A DNA stretch of 32,651 nt. Source: Rhabdochlamydiaceae bacterium (GTDB lineage: Bacteria > Chlamydiota > Chlamydiia > Chlamydiales > Rhabdochlamydiaceae). The notes below the pieces were generated by a model. It worked only from the letters and a program-made list of their open reading frames with translations, made no database searches and was not told where the DNA came from. Of the stretch, positions 8,354 to 15,647 are shown one piece after another. The stretch lies in contig JAGOLG010000008.1 of assembly GCA_017994195.1 (NCBI GenBank), positions 1 through 32,651 of the forward strand, given 5' to 3'. The translations under genes were made by a program, and so were the position numbers. How positions within the stretch are numbered: the stretch's first letter is position 1; each line of letters starts with the position of its first letter.

Positions 8354-9088
8354 CTATCGCATGCCTCTTTGCACAATAACCGTTATCTGTTGATTAATTG
8401 CAACAATAGCCGCGTTGGTTGAATTGTTCAAGACTTGCTGTTGCTGATGCAGATTCACACACCTTTGGAGCTGCGTTAACCGTCCTCTCAGCGCATTGTT
8501 TTCGTTTGCTAGTGCTTGTGTGACATTCTGAAATTGTGAGAATAAATTAGCATTACGAGCTGCATTTTGCTGCATTTGCGCTAACTGAGCTGTCAAACTT
8601 GTGATGGAAGTCTCATATCGATCAATCTGTCTATTGCAAATAGTAATTTGATTATTTAAAGCTGCAATTTCAGTATTAAGATTCGTGATAGTTTGTTGAC
8701 AAGTAGTAAGAGCTTTTTGTTTTGTTTGCAACTCGCCGCGCAATTTAGTTAATTGTGCTTCTAGGCGCGCTTTCTCCGCTGCCCTTTGTTTTTCTGCGTT
8801 TGCTAGAGCTAGAGCTTGCGCCGCTTTCACTTTTTGGGTGGTTACAGCATTAAGTTGAGCAAAAGTTCCGATATGCGTCTTTGCTGAACGTTTATCTATT
8901 CTGCTGATTGTTTTACGAAGAAAACGTCCGACCTCTCCCTTTCCTTGATGATAACTACATCCTCGGACTAGAGCCGCTGCACAGTCATCAACTGTGATAT
9001 AAGTTTTGTTTAAGTATCCTCTACTAGCAAAGCCATTGTAAATCTGATTCACTAATCCTGGATATTTTTGTGCAATGGGATGAACCAT
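8354..9088 (-). CDS. Island paralog 3: conserved N-terminal domain plus coiled coil
   Basis: Function unknown; 244 residues. The first 94 residues equal those of paralog 2; then two extra residues (from a six-base repeat unit) and a Gln/Asn/Ala-rich coiled coil follow, with heptads such as LTAQLAQMQQNAARNANL and few charges. Start, Shine-Dalgarno (AAGGAGG, seven bases before ATG) and upstream bases match paralog 2. The gene lies on the same strand as its paralogs, followed by 170 bases before the next start, so each is probably transcribed on its own. The fixed N-terminus and freely varying tail suggest that the N-terminal domain targets or anchors the protein while the coiled coil binds different partners; this is inference. 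Confidence 0.8.
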   Translation of the reverse strand: MVHPIAQKYPGLVNQIYNGFASRGYLNKTYITVDDCAAALVRGCSYHQGKGEVGRFLRKTISRIDKRSAKTHIGTFAQLNAVTTQKVKAAQALALANAEKQRAAEKARLEAQLTKLRGELQTKQKALTTCQQTITNLNTEIAALNNQITICNRQIDRYETSITSLTAQLAQMQQNAARNANLFSQFQNVTQALANENNALRGRLTQLQRCVNLHQQQQVLNNSTNAAIVAINQQITVIVQRGMR

Positions 9089-9155
9089 AAGATAACCTCC
9101 TTAGGTTAATGAAAAAAAGAATATGCTATGTTGGAATATAAAGAAAATATAAATA
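8751..9155. repeat. Near-identical tandem repeat, copy 2
   Basis: Partner of 7852-8250 (offset 899 before and 905 after the six-base indel). It covers the N-terminal half of paralog 3, its ribosome binding site and 67 upstream bases, ending where ...AAATATAAATA is followed by unrelated sequence in the two copies. Confidence 0.85.
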
Positions 9156-9183
9156 ACATGTTTGTGTAACATTAAGTCTGTAA

Positions 9184-9450
9184 GTTCAACAGAAAAACAT
9201 CCGATCTTTATCCTCTTTCATTCAAGTCTTTTTTCCTCACGTGAGCTCTGCCTTCATTTCACATCACACGGCAAAGGAAAGGCTCAAAACCCTCATTGAG
9301 CAAGAAAATAAGCATAAACCGCTCTCAGACCAAGAGCTTTCGAAATTATTGCATGCGCAAGGGATTCCTTGCGCACGCCGTACCATCGCTAAATACCGAA
9401 AAAGCTTAAAAGTCCCCGCAGCTTCCCAGAGGAAGCAGCGAATTAGTTAA
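9184..9450 (+). pseudogene. rpoN: Orphan 3' fragment of rpoN (RpoN box retained)
   Basis: From about 9227 the frame matches the end of rpoN: FFPHVSSAFISHH through ARRTIAKYRKSLKVP to the stop. Upstream the open frame continues only to a stop at 9181 with unrelated sequence. About 70 of 407 sigma-54 residues remain, lacking region I and the core-binding domain, so it cannot be a sigma factor. A GTG at 9241 could start a 69-residue piece, but no good ribosome binding site precedes it. Of 19 base differences from the intact gene only about six alter residues (five changes: A to V, N to T, H to Q, S to N, V to A), so it looks copied from a functional, related rpoN rather than decayed in place. Confidence 0.8.
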
Positions 9451-9537
9451 CCTCTTTGGATAAACAAGCGAGGAGGAATTTTTTGTGTTTAGTACCTTCT
9501 GGTAGGTTTTGTATCTGCTGACGCAGCCATTCTACAT
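9227..9537. repeat. Long direct repeat, copy B
   Basis: Partner of 4107-4417. Here the rpoN part is broken at its 5' side while the tail of the neighbouring minus-strand gene is intact, the reverse of copy A. This reciprocal pattern is what integration or duplication through homology at the rpoN 3' end leaves behind. Confidence 0.85.
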
Positions 9538-10582
9538 ATCTTTGAGGTGCTTCTTCAGCTGCAAAAACACGGCTGAATATGTTTTTGAAATGTGGCAGCA
9601 TAAAGACCTGAGCATACTTACCTGGATAAAACTGAACTTGCTCCTGATCATCCATTATCTGAAGTTGGTCAGCCCACACCGCGCTCATCCCCTCGTAATG
9701 CAACTCTTGGGTTACTACAGGAGGGGTATTTTCTTGCTGAAAACGCGTTTGCAAGGCCACTAAAAAGCCTTGATTATCGTGATCTCTAAATTTTTTAAAT
9801 AATCCATCAAAATATTGATGGATTTTCTCAAAACTTTCCGGTATTTGGTTTGGCGCGTTATCAATAACTTCAAAATATTGGCGCATGAGAGCCTCAAATG
9901 TCTCACCTCGAAAATCTCTCAATGCTGACAACTTTTTGCCGAGTTGTACGAGCTGTTCCGGCTCTGTTGGAGGAGCCTCGCGTAGCTTGCTGACCCACTC
10001 TGTCAGAAGAAGGTCTTGTTCTTGGGGCGTAAAGAGCTTTGGGACTTCTGGGACAAATACTGAAGCATCAAAACTCATTATTCCATTCTCAGCAATAAGT
10101 GTTCTTGTTTCATTCATATCATTTATTATCTGTCCGACTTTAATAGCCTGACTTTGAGCCAGTTTTGAAGCCCTATTCGCAATTCGAGCAAAGATCGCTG
10201 CAGCAACACCAAAAACACAAACGGCCGCTGCCTTAAGATTTTTTCCTTCTTTAATTGAAAAATAGCCTGCTGCTCCGAAAGTGATTAAGCTAACAAAAAA
10301 TGACGCTAGAGTCGCTCTTCCGAGTTTCTTTTCTGTAGATTTCCAAGCTATTTCAGCTTTGTCAATATATTCGTGGTTTACTTCGATGGTTCGATGGATA
10401 AGAGTTATGCCATTCTCGTAATCTATATCGTTATTTCCAACTAGACTTTTCAGATCCTCTAAAGATTGAATTTCTGGCGGGTTCTGAACCCAAGCTGCAA
10501 CTTTGATTTGTGTCTTTTGTAAAACATTTTCGGCAGACATAGCCTGACCTGGACCGAAAAACCTTAAAAGCACGGATGACAT
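9443..10582 (-). CDS. Candidate inclusion membrane (Inc-like) protein
   Basis: No enzyme family recognised. The 379-residue protein lacks a signal peptide but has two adjacent hydrophobic segments, about 91-110 (TLASFFVSLITFGAAGYFSI) and 116-135, separated by the short turn KEGKNL. This bilobed hairpin is the defining feature of chlamydial Inc proteins, which are type III-secreted into the inclusion membrane with both ends facing the host cytosol. The rest (about 190-379) is soluble and helical. An AGGAG six bases before the ATG supports the start. It lies downstream of the exported-glycosyltransferase operon with a 74-base gap. Its last codons overlap the rpoN fragment by eight bases, and its 3' end is repeated, broken, at 4331-4417. 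Inc identity rests on topology only. Confidence 0.7.
   Translation of the reverse strand: MSSVLLRFFGPGQAMSAENVLQKTQIKVAAWVQNPPEIQSLEDLKSLVGNNDIDYENGITLIHRTIEVNHEYIDKAEIAWKSTEKKLGRATLASFFVSLITFGAAGYFSIKEGKNLKAAAVCVFGVAAAIFARIANRASKLAQSQAIKVGQIINDMNETRTLIAENGIMSFDASVFVPEVPKLFTPQEQDLLLTEWVSKLREAPPTEPEQLVQLGKKLSALRDFRGETFEALMRQYFEVIDNAPNQIPESFEKIHQYFDGLFKKFRDHDNQGFLVALQTRFQQENTPPVVTQELHYEGMSAVWADQLQIMDDQEQVQFYPGKYAQVFMLPHFKNIFSRVFAAEEAPQRYVEWLRQQIQNLPEGTKHKKFLLACLSKEVN
9451..9485 (+). terminator. Second copy of the rpoN terminator
   Basis: CCTCTTTG pairs with the CGAGGAGG side of a stem as in copy A (one pair lost), followed by AATTTTTTG. It now lies inside the C-terminal codons of the opposing gene. 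Confidence 0.4.
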
Positions 10583-10626
10583 GAAAGACTCCTATTTTGG
10601 ATGAAAAGCATACCCTCTTCTTCATT

Positions 10627-10645
10627 AAAAATCTAGAAGTTCTAG
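10627..10645 (-). terminator. Weak hairpin after the glycosyltransferase operon
   Basis: The perfect 13-base palindrome CTAGAAGTTCTAG (10633-10645), read on the minus strand, is followed by ATTTTTAATG. It sits in the 74-base gap between the HExxH gene and the Inc-like gene. It could be a weak terminator or a binding site; the stem is only five to six A/T-rich pairs. Confidence 0.3.
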
Positions 10646-10656
10646 GAGCATATTTA

Positions 10657-11313
10657 TCAAGAATTTAGCAAGAGCGAGATCAGCTGCTGGCGTGGGGAAG
10701 CTACAGATAAGTCTGTTTTTGCAGGACAAAAACAGGTATAAATTTCTTGATCGGTCATGCATAAAAGCACGGAAAGCGGAAAGGTTTTTTTGGCTCGTGA
10801 GAAAAGGTGATGCTTATAAAAAAGGCGAGCTAGGAAAAAGAGCGAGATGGGAAGAGCATAAGGAAAAAACAAGAGCGACAGGGCAAAGAGTGGGAATTCC
10901 CAGATGCGAGAAAAAAGAGGGCCGATCAGCCGCTTCCAGGAAGGCGAGGTACAGTAGGCTAGAAACTCTTCGAACCGAGGCTCATTAAAAGCGATGCGGG
11001 CTGCGTGGATCGACTCATGATGAAGGATCTCTGTAAGAGAATTACCGAAAAGTTTTTTTGTCTGAAGTTTGGGGTGAAGCTGAATATGATCGTCAAAAAA
11101 GAGGGCTCCTTCCCAGGGGAGAAGCTTTTTTTTGGAGTAGACAAGAGGCACCCAGTCGATGGTAAATCCCCATTGGGTTGGCAGCGGTTTAATGGCGCTC
11201 CAAGCAGGAAGAGGCGGTGAAGCCTCTACTCGTTTTAAAAACTCCTCTTCGGTTTCAGAGGGGCCCGGAATGAGGCCCCGTTTGAAAAATGAGAGGAGTT
11301 CTTTATCTTCCAT
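10657..11313 (-). CDS. Membrane protein with HExxH motif, putative zinc metallopeptidase
   Basis: The 218 residues include ILHHESIHAAR with H99-E100-x-x-H103, the zinc-binding catalytic motif of many metallopeptidases, followed by EPRFEEF, whose E115 or E116 could be the third zinc ligand as in gluzincins. A hydrophobic stretch at about 136-166 gives one or two membrane helices. No N-terminal signal is seen. Its start is one base past the stop of the glycosyltransferase at 11315-12373, so it is translated as part of that operon. Substrate and family are unknown; it might process or shed the operon's exported proteins, but that is inference. The motif could also be fortuitous, though the extended HxxxHExxH-like context favours a real site. 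Confidence 0.7.
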   Translation of the reverse strand: MEDKELLSFFKRGLIPGPSETEEEFLKRVEASPPLPAWSAIKPLPTQWGFTIDWVPLVYSKKKLLPWEGALFFDDHIQLHPKLQTKKLFGNSLTEILHHESIHAARIAFNEPRFEEFLAYCTSPSWKRLIGPLFSRIWEFPLFALSLLFFPYALPISLFFLARLFYKHHLFSRAKKTFPLSVLLCMTDQEIYTCFCPAKTDLSVASPRQQLISLLLNS

Positions 11314-11314
11314 T

Positions 11315-12373
11315 TTAAGCAGTTTTGCGAGAAGACTGCCGATGCTTCATGAAGAGAAGAACAAGTCCGACGACATTGATAAATGAAAAGACTCCGAAGG
11401 CAAGAAGGATTTTATTGGTCTTCTTGGAGATTTTCATGAGTCTTTCTCGGACTGTTTTCTCGAATTGGGATTCATTTTCAAACCAAGTCCCTTGGTAGAG
11501 ATGTCGGCAGAAAATGGCATACTTTTCTTCGGGAGCATTGAAGTAAAAAGTAGGAAGAGCGATATCGCGGTTTCCTTCTTTGTTTGCCAGAAGCTTAAAT
11601 GTTTCGCCAAGCACGAGGAACGTACGATGAGAAACACGGTTAATCACAGAGTCGCGGTCTTTTCCGGGATACTCTTGTTCAATGCGGTCCCATTCTTTTT
11701 CAAGCCATTCCATGGAACGTTTCAAAATAGGATGGCCGGGGCGTGATCCGAGCAGATTGTTCGTTGGAAGAACGCAAGAACTAAGAGAAGTAGGATAAGG
11801 CATCTCCATTCCACAGTAGAAATCATAAGCTTTGCAGAACGGCTCAAATGACTGAAAGCATTTGACGTCGTGGTCGATATAAATTCCACCTTCTTGATAC
11901 AGGATTTCATAACGGAGAAGGTCTGATTTTTCAGCATAGTTATCTGATTTTTTGTAGCAGTCATAGAGATGGAGGAATTTGAGATCTTGGACATGAGCTA
12001 AAACCATTTGTTTGTGGGGAAGGGGTCTTTCGCGATCTGTCCAGAACTTGATCGTCCAGTCAGGGTGTTTAGCGACCCAGCTGCGGACGTTTTCGACTGA
12101 TTCGCGAGGGAAGGGTTTAGGGCCGATCCAAATGAAATGGAGAACTTTAGGAACATGAAGCATGGACGATCCTGCTTGAAGAAACGGGATGTTTTTTTCA
12201 TATACGTTTTTGAAAAAGTTTAGATTTTCAAAATCTTCGGCTGTCTGTACGTGTTTCCAGGCTGGAAAGTTACGACCCATCAGTGTTTCAAAATCCATTT
12301 TATTTTCTTTTTCATCTTTCTTCGAACATCCTAAAAGAAATGGAAGAAGAAAAATCACAAGCCATCTTTTCAT
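11315..12373 (-). CDS. Lipoprotein-type glycosyltransferase with DxD sugar-binding region (Gly_transf_sug-like)
   Basis: The 352 residues start with a lipoprotein signal (FLLPFLLGC, lipobox cysteine 16). The catalytic part matches the family with a DxD-containing sugar-binding region, as in Och1-like and toxin-type enzymes: VPKVLHFIWIGPKPFP (74-89), NVRSWVAKHPDWTIKFWTD, then EKSDLLRYEILYQEGGIYIDHD, with D167-H-D169 binding metal and nucleotide sugar. A C-terminal membrane helix (about 320-342) is followed by a basic tail, placing the catalytic domain outside the cytoplasm. It is paralogous to the upstream gene (12370-13422) and overlaps it by ATGA; the GAGG before the ATG is its ribosome binding site. 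Sugar and acceptor are unknown. Confidence 0.85.
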   Translation of the reverse strand: MKRWLVIFLLPFLLGCSKKDEKENKMDFETLMGRNFPAWKHVQTAEDFENLNFFKNVYEKNIPFLQAGSSMLHVPKVLHFIWIGPKPFPRESVENVRSWVAKHPDWTIKFWTDRERPLPHKQMVLAHVQDLKFLHLYDCYKKSDNYAEKSDLLRYEILYQEGGIYIDHDVKCFQSFEPFCKAYDFYCGMEMPYPTSLSSCVLPTNNLLGSRPGHPILKRSMEWLEKEWDRIEQEYPGKDRDSVINRVSHRTFLVLGETFKLLANKEGNRDIALPTFYFNAPEEKYAIFCRHLYQGTWFENESQFEKTVRERLMKISKKTNKILLAFGVFSFINVVGLVLLFMKHRQSSRKTA

Positions 12374-13422
12374 ACGGTCCTCTTTTTGTTGATAAAGACA
12401 AATCCCATAACTAAAAATAAATTAATTGCCATTGTAATTACAAGAAACTGATTTAATCGATTGAATTTTTTATCGATCTTATTAATATCCTGCTGAACTT
12501 TTTTTTCAAATTCCTGAGTGTCAGAAGATGCAGCCCAGCTATTTGCAAAAAAGTGTTCTGATAAAACGGGCTTCAGTCCTTTTTTTGGGAAAAAATAAGT
12601 CGCGGGAAAGACAATGTCGTTTGTACTGGTTTTATCTAAAACTGCATCAAGCGCGTCGGTGAGTGCAATGTAGGTGCGCTCCATCACAATTTGTGTTCTT
12701 GAAAATCCATCAGCACCGGGGTATTTTTCTTTTAAAGCATCCCATCTTTGATCGATAAGTTCGATGACTTTTTTAACGATAGGATGGCCAGGGCAAGATC
12801 CAATGACACCGTTGCCTGCGGTGATGCTCCGTCCAACAACTGGAGGATGAGGGGTTTCAAGTCCAGCGTAGAATCTGTAAGCTTGGTGATAGGGCTCAAA
12901 TGGAGTTAAGCAGCTGGCATCGTGGTCGACGTAGACGCCGCCTTGGTTGTATAAGATTTCAAAACGAAGAACGTCGGATTTTTCTCCCCAGTTTTCGGAA
13001 GAGGCATAACATCTGCCGAGATAGGGGAATGGATATTCTTTTAAAACAATTGTCTCCATGCCATGGCAGGGAGCTTCTCTTTGGCGATCGGTCCAGAAAA
13101 TAAATTTCCAATCGGGATTTTGGGCCATCCATGATCGGACATTGGAAACGGACTCTGGCGGAAAAGATCTAGGACCCAGCCAAATAAAATGGACAACTTT
13201 GGGAATTTGAACAGGACCGCTGGCTGATTTTACAAGAGGAGCGTTTTTATGAAAGAGCTCGCGGAATGTAGCTAAATCATCTTTATCGACTTGGGTCTGA
13301 ATATGCACCCAATGCTTTGTATTAGAGCCCATGGCTATATCGAAGACATCATTAGATACGGGATTTGGCTGGGTAAAGCTCAGGAGTAGAAAACAGAGCA
13401 ATACTTTAAAACTTCGTTTCAT
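12370..13422 (-). CDS. Exported glycosyltransferase with DxD region, paralog of the next gene
   Basis: The 350-residue protein has a cleavable-looking signal (MKRSFKVLLCFLLLSFTQ), the same catalytic layout as the product of 11315-12373 (IPKVVHFIWLGPRSFPPESV, NVRSWMAQNPDWKFIFWTD, EKSDVLRFEILYNQGGVYVDHD with D166-H-D168) and a C-terminal membrane helix (about 322-344) ending INKKRTV. Positive charge after the last helix predicts a catalytic domain on the periplasmic side. Its start overlaps the upstream gene by 17 bases and its stop overlaps the downstream start by four, so translation is probably coupled. The two copies differ throughout, indicating an old duplication and perhaps different sugars or acceptors. 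Confidence 0.85.
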   Translation of the reverse strand: MKRSFKVLLCFLLLSFTQPNPVSNDVFDIAMGSNTKHWVHIQTQVDKDDLATFRELFHKNAPLVKSASGPVQIPKVVHFIWLGPRSFPPESVSNVRSWMAQNPDWKFIFWTDRQREAPCHGMETIVLKEYPFPYLGRCYASSENWGEKSDVLRFEILYNQGGVYVDHDASCLTPFEPYHQAYRFYAGLETPHPPVVGRSITAGNGVIGSCPGHPIVKKVIELIDQRWDALKEKYPGADGFSRTQIVMERTYIALTDALDAVLDKTSTNDIVFPATYFFPKKGLKPVLSEHFFANSWAASSDTQEFEKKVQQDINKIDKKFNRLNQFLVITMAINLFLVMGFVFINKKRTV

Positions 13423-14947
13423 CTTTTTTTACAAAGCTCACTGGCATATCAATATGAGCTGAGTTATTACGATACCCTTGCAGGGGCTTAATGTCGAGTT
13501 TTAATCCTTGTAAAAATTTATCTAAAAGCTCCTCTGTCGAATAGTTAGATAAGTGGCGGTTATCAGAAAAGTTTACAAGGTTGAGGGGGAGATTAACTGC
13601 TTTTGAAGTTTCATAGTAAATACCGACCCCTCCGACTTTTCTTTTGAGGGCCCACTTGCCTTCAAGTGAATTAGGATGGGTATATTGAAGTGTCGTTAAA
13701 AATTCTTTTAGGTCGCTTTTGCGATAAAGTGTCATATCAAGGGTATGAGGATACTGCCAATCTCCTTCTCCTCCGGAAAATTGCCAAGCATAGATATGTT
13801 CATCAAGCTTGATAGAAGGAGGAACAGCTTGTTTTTCATTTCGCATAAAGGAAAAATTAATGTGCGTCCCTAAACGGTAATAGACACCAAGAGCACCTGT
13901 TTTTTCCATTTGCTCGATCCCTTCTCTCAGATCGATGGGGCCACGCACAACCATGTCATCAACGGCAAACATGATGTAGGGGTTGGGAGACTCAAAGCAA
14001 GCCTTTAAAACAAGCGGCTTAAAGTCGGATGCCGGGCGCTCTCCTTGCTTCATATATTCAATGGATGGAAACTGCTTTTTAACAAGAGCATACCCGTCTT
14101 CGAAAGAAGGATCTGAGACTCGATAGATCACTGCAATATGATCCAGGTTGATAACGAAGGCATCGATCGATTCTAAAAGAGCATAAAGTTGAAGAGGCCT
14201 ATCGTATGAAAAAATAACGAGGTCTGTCTTTGGAGCAGGTGTTTCTTCTTCTGTTCTGTAGCGAGGATACGGTTTTCTTGATCTGGCAATCCATGAATAT
14301 CCATAACTTTTTCCATCCACAAAGTTGCCCCTGAGGCGCCTGACATGCCTTCCTGCCAGTTCAAACAGGCGGTTTTCAGGAGCCCGTTCTGCTGAAAAAG
14401 TTCCATGATCTAAAAATTCTTGCAGTTTGATTTTTTGAAAAAGATTGGCATAACCTGTGAGTATTCCATCTTGCGCCCAATGTTTAATATCTCCTTGAAA
14501 AGCAAGCCAAGCAGCTGATCCGGCATAAAAACTTTTGAGAAGTTCTAGCGCGTCCGTTTCAAGCGCACCGTCAGCTGGAAATAAAACGATGATATCGCTT
14601 GCGGGCACAGAATGAATCCATCGATAAATAAGCTCTTGCGACTTATACCCATCTGGAAGCTTGACAAATCTGTCAGGAAAGTTTTTGATAAACTCTTCTA
14701 CATCAGGATACCGCGCTTCATCAGCAGATATCGCCACTCGAAAATTAACGTACGTTTGATTAGCAAGGCTGGTGAATTTTTGGATTCGAGCTTGATCATT
14801 CTCAGTAGGAGAAGAAAAAACTTGGAAGAAAGGAACTTCTTTTGCTGCGCAGTTTTCACAAACAGGAGAACGCTTCCCATCGATCCATAACCCCAGGAGG
14901 GCGACTAAAACAACACTTGCCCCAATGATAACCCAACGCCTTTTCAT
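13406..14947 (-). CDS. Membrane-anchored protein with two GT-A-like glycosyltransferase domains
   Basis: The 513 residues begin with KRR and a membrane helix (about 5-22), which anchors the protein with its bulk outside the cytoplasm, then a CxxC (CENC). Two glycosyltransferase-like halves follow: an N-terminal GT2-like one (about 40-240, with VLFPADGALETDALELL in the place of a DxD strand) and a C-terminal one (about 240-450, starting TDLVIFSYDRPLQLYALLESI, with FAVDDMVVRGPIDL as DxD-like motif). A GGAG seven bases before the ATG supports the start. It lies three bases after the gene at 14951-15568 and overlaps the next by 17. The domain calls rest on pattern, not on a profile search; the first half may be catalytically inert. 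Confidence 0.7.
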   Translation of the reverse strand: MKRRWVIIGASVVLVALLGLWIDGKRSPVCENCAAKEVPFFQVFSSPTENDQARIQKFTSLANQTYVNFRVAISADEARYPDVEEFIKNFPDRFVKLPDGYKSQELIYRWIHSVPASDIIVLFPADGALETDALELLKSFYAGSAAWLAFQGDIKHWAQDGILTGYANLFQKIKLQEFLDHGTFSAERAPENRLFELAGRHVRRLRGNFVDGKSYGYSWIARSRKPYPRYRTEEETPAPKTDLVIFSYDRPLQLYALLESIDAFVINLDHIAVIYRVSDPSFEDGYALVKKQFPSIEYMKQGERPASDFKPLVLKACFESPNPYIMFAVDDMVVRGPIDLREGIEQMEKTGALGVYYRLGTHINFSFMRNEKQAVPPSIKLDEHIYAWQFSGGEGDWQYPHTLDMTLYRKSDLKEFLTTLQYTHPNSLEGKWALKRKVGGVGIYYETSKAVNLPLNLVNFSDNRHLSNYSTEELLDKFLQGLKLDIKPLQGYRNNSAHIDMPVSFVKKDETKF

Positions 14948-14950
14948 TCT

Positions 14951-15568
14951 TTAGCTCCGTGTTTCAATAATTTTCTTAGAATACTCGAGCTCCCAATTTT
15001 CTGGATAGGCATAGGAAGGGCTAAGAATGCGCGTCGGGGGTTTTTCTTTAAAACATCGGTTGATTAAGTCTTCTTCATGTTCATAGATGGCATATTTGCA
15101 TCCCGCTCTCAATAGCTCAAAAACCGCTGCGGGCCTCCCCCCATAAAAACTTGCAGAAAAAAGCGGTTTTTTGGGTGTAGCATTGACCTTTTGAACAGCA
15201 ATGAGCTCGCCAAACACCTCATTGCCCACAGGCGCAACAAAAACCATCTTGGGATTAATAATGAAAAGATAATTGTAATGATCGAAGATTTTTTTATGAG
15301 TCTGCAAGGCTTGAAAAAGTTTAAACGACTTCCCGCCTCCAGAAGCAAGCCATTCAATATCATCTCCTTCCATCTCTGTAGGAAAATCACTTAAGACAAA
15401 ATAGTCGACCTGATGCAGCCTGCAAAAGTGTCTTCTGCCTGACTCAATGAGAGACTGAATCGAACTCTCCGGCGCTTCAAAAGCCGGAATGCACACAGCA
15501 ATGGATTGTGCCGCAAGAGGCGAGGCCAGGATTAAAAAGAGAGAAATAACAAATGATTTAATTTTCAT
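14951..15568 (-). CDS. Exported GT6 (ABO-family)-like glycosyltransferase
   Basis: A 205-residue protein with a Sec signal peptide (about 1-20, ending SPLAAQ). The mature part resembles family GT6 (human ABO and bacterial relatives): RRHFCRLHQVDYFVLSD, ALQTHKKIFDHYNYLF, FSASFYGGRPAAVFELLRAG, then EDLINRCFKEKPPTRILSP, which parallels the ABO segment ending HKPTKVLSPEY. The DxD strand of ABO enzymes is replaced by IINPKM; bacterial GT6 members are known with NxN there, so this site is more degenerate still. The segment between the metal strand and the FYGG motif is shortened. It is the first gene of the minus-strand operon running to 10657. It may use an unusual metal-free mechanism, or be inactive. 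Confidence 0.7.
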   Translation of the reverse strand: MKIKSFVISLFLILASPLAAQSIAVCIPAFEAPESSIQSLIESGRRHFCRLHQVDYFVLSDFPTEMEGDDIEWLASGGGKSFKLFQALQTHKKIFDHYNYLFIINPKMVFVAPVGNEVFGELIAVQKVNATPKKPLFSASFYGGRPAAVFELLRAGCKYAIYEHEEDLINRCFKEKPPTRILSPSYAYPENWELEYSKKIIETRS

Positions 15569-15647
15569 GTTTACATAGCTTACTGCAAATTACCCATTGA
15601 TTCTATATTGAAATTTTATCTCATTCGTATTCAATTATTTATCCTCT

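Noticed and set aside
7212-9240. Tandem repeats as a CRISPR array or insertion sequence
   Set aside because: The repeats are two gene-length units with coding sense; there are no short regular spacers, terminal inverted repeats or transposase.
9241-9450. 69-residue frame as an independent functional gene
   Set aside because: It equals the end of rpoN, has a GTG without ribosome binding site and lacks every domain but the RpoN box; listed as a pseudogene, with expression left as a question.
10692-10988. 98-residue Arg/Lys-rich frame opposite the HExxH gene
   Set aside because: Composition follows from the Phe/Leu-rich membrane segment on the real strand; no independent support.
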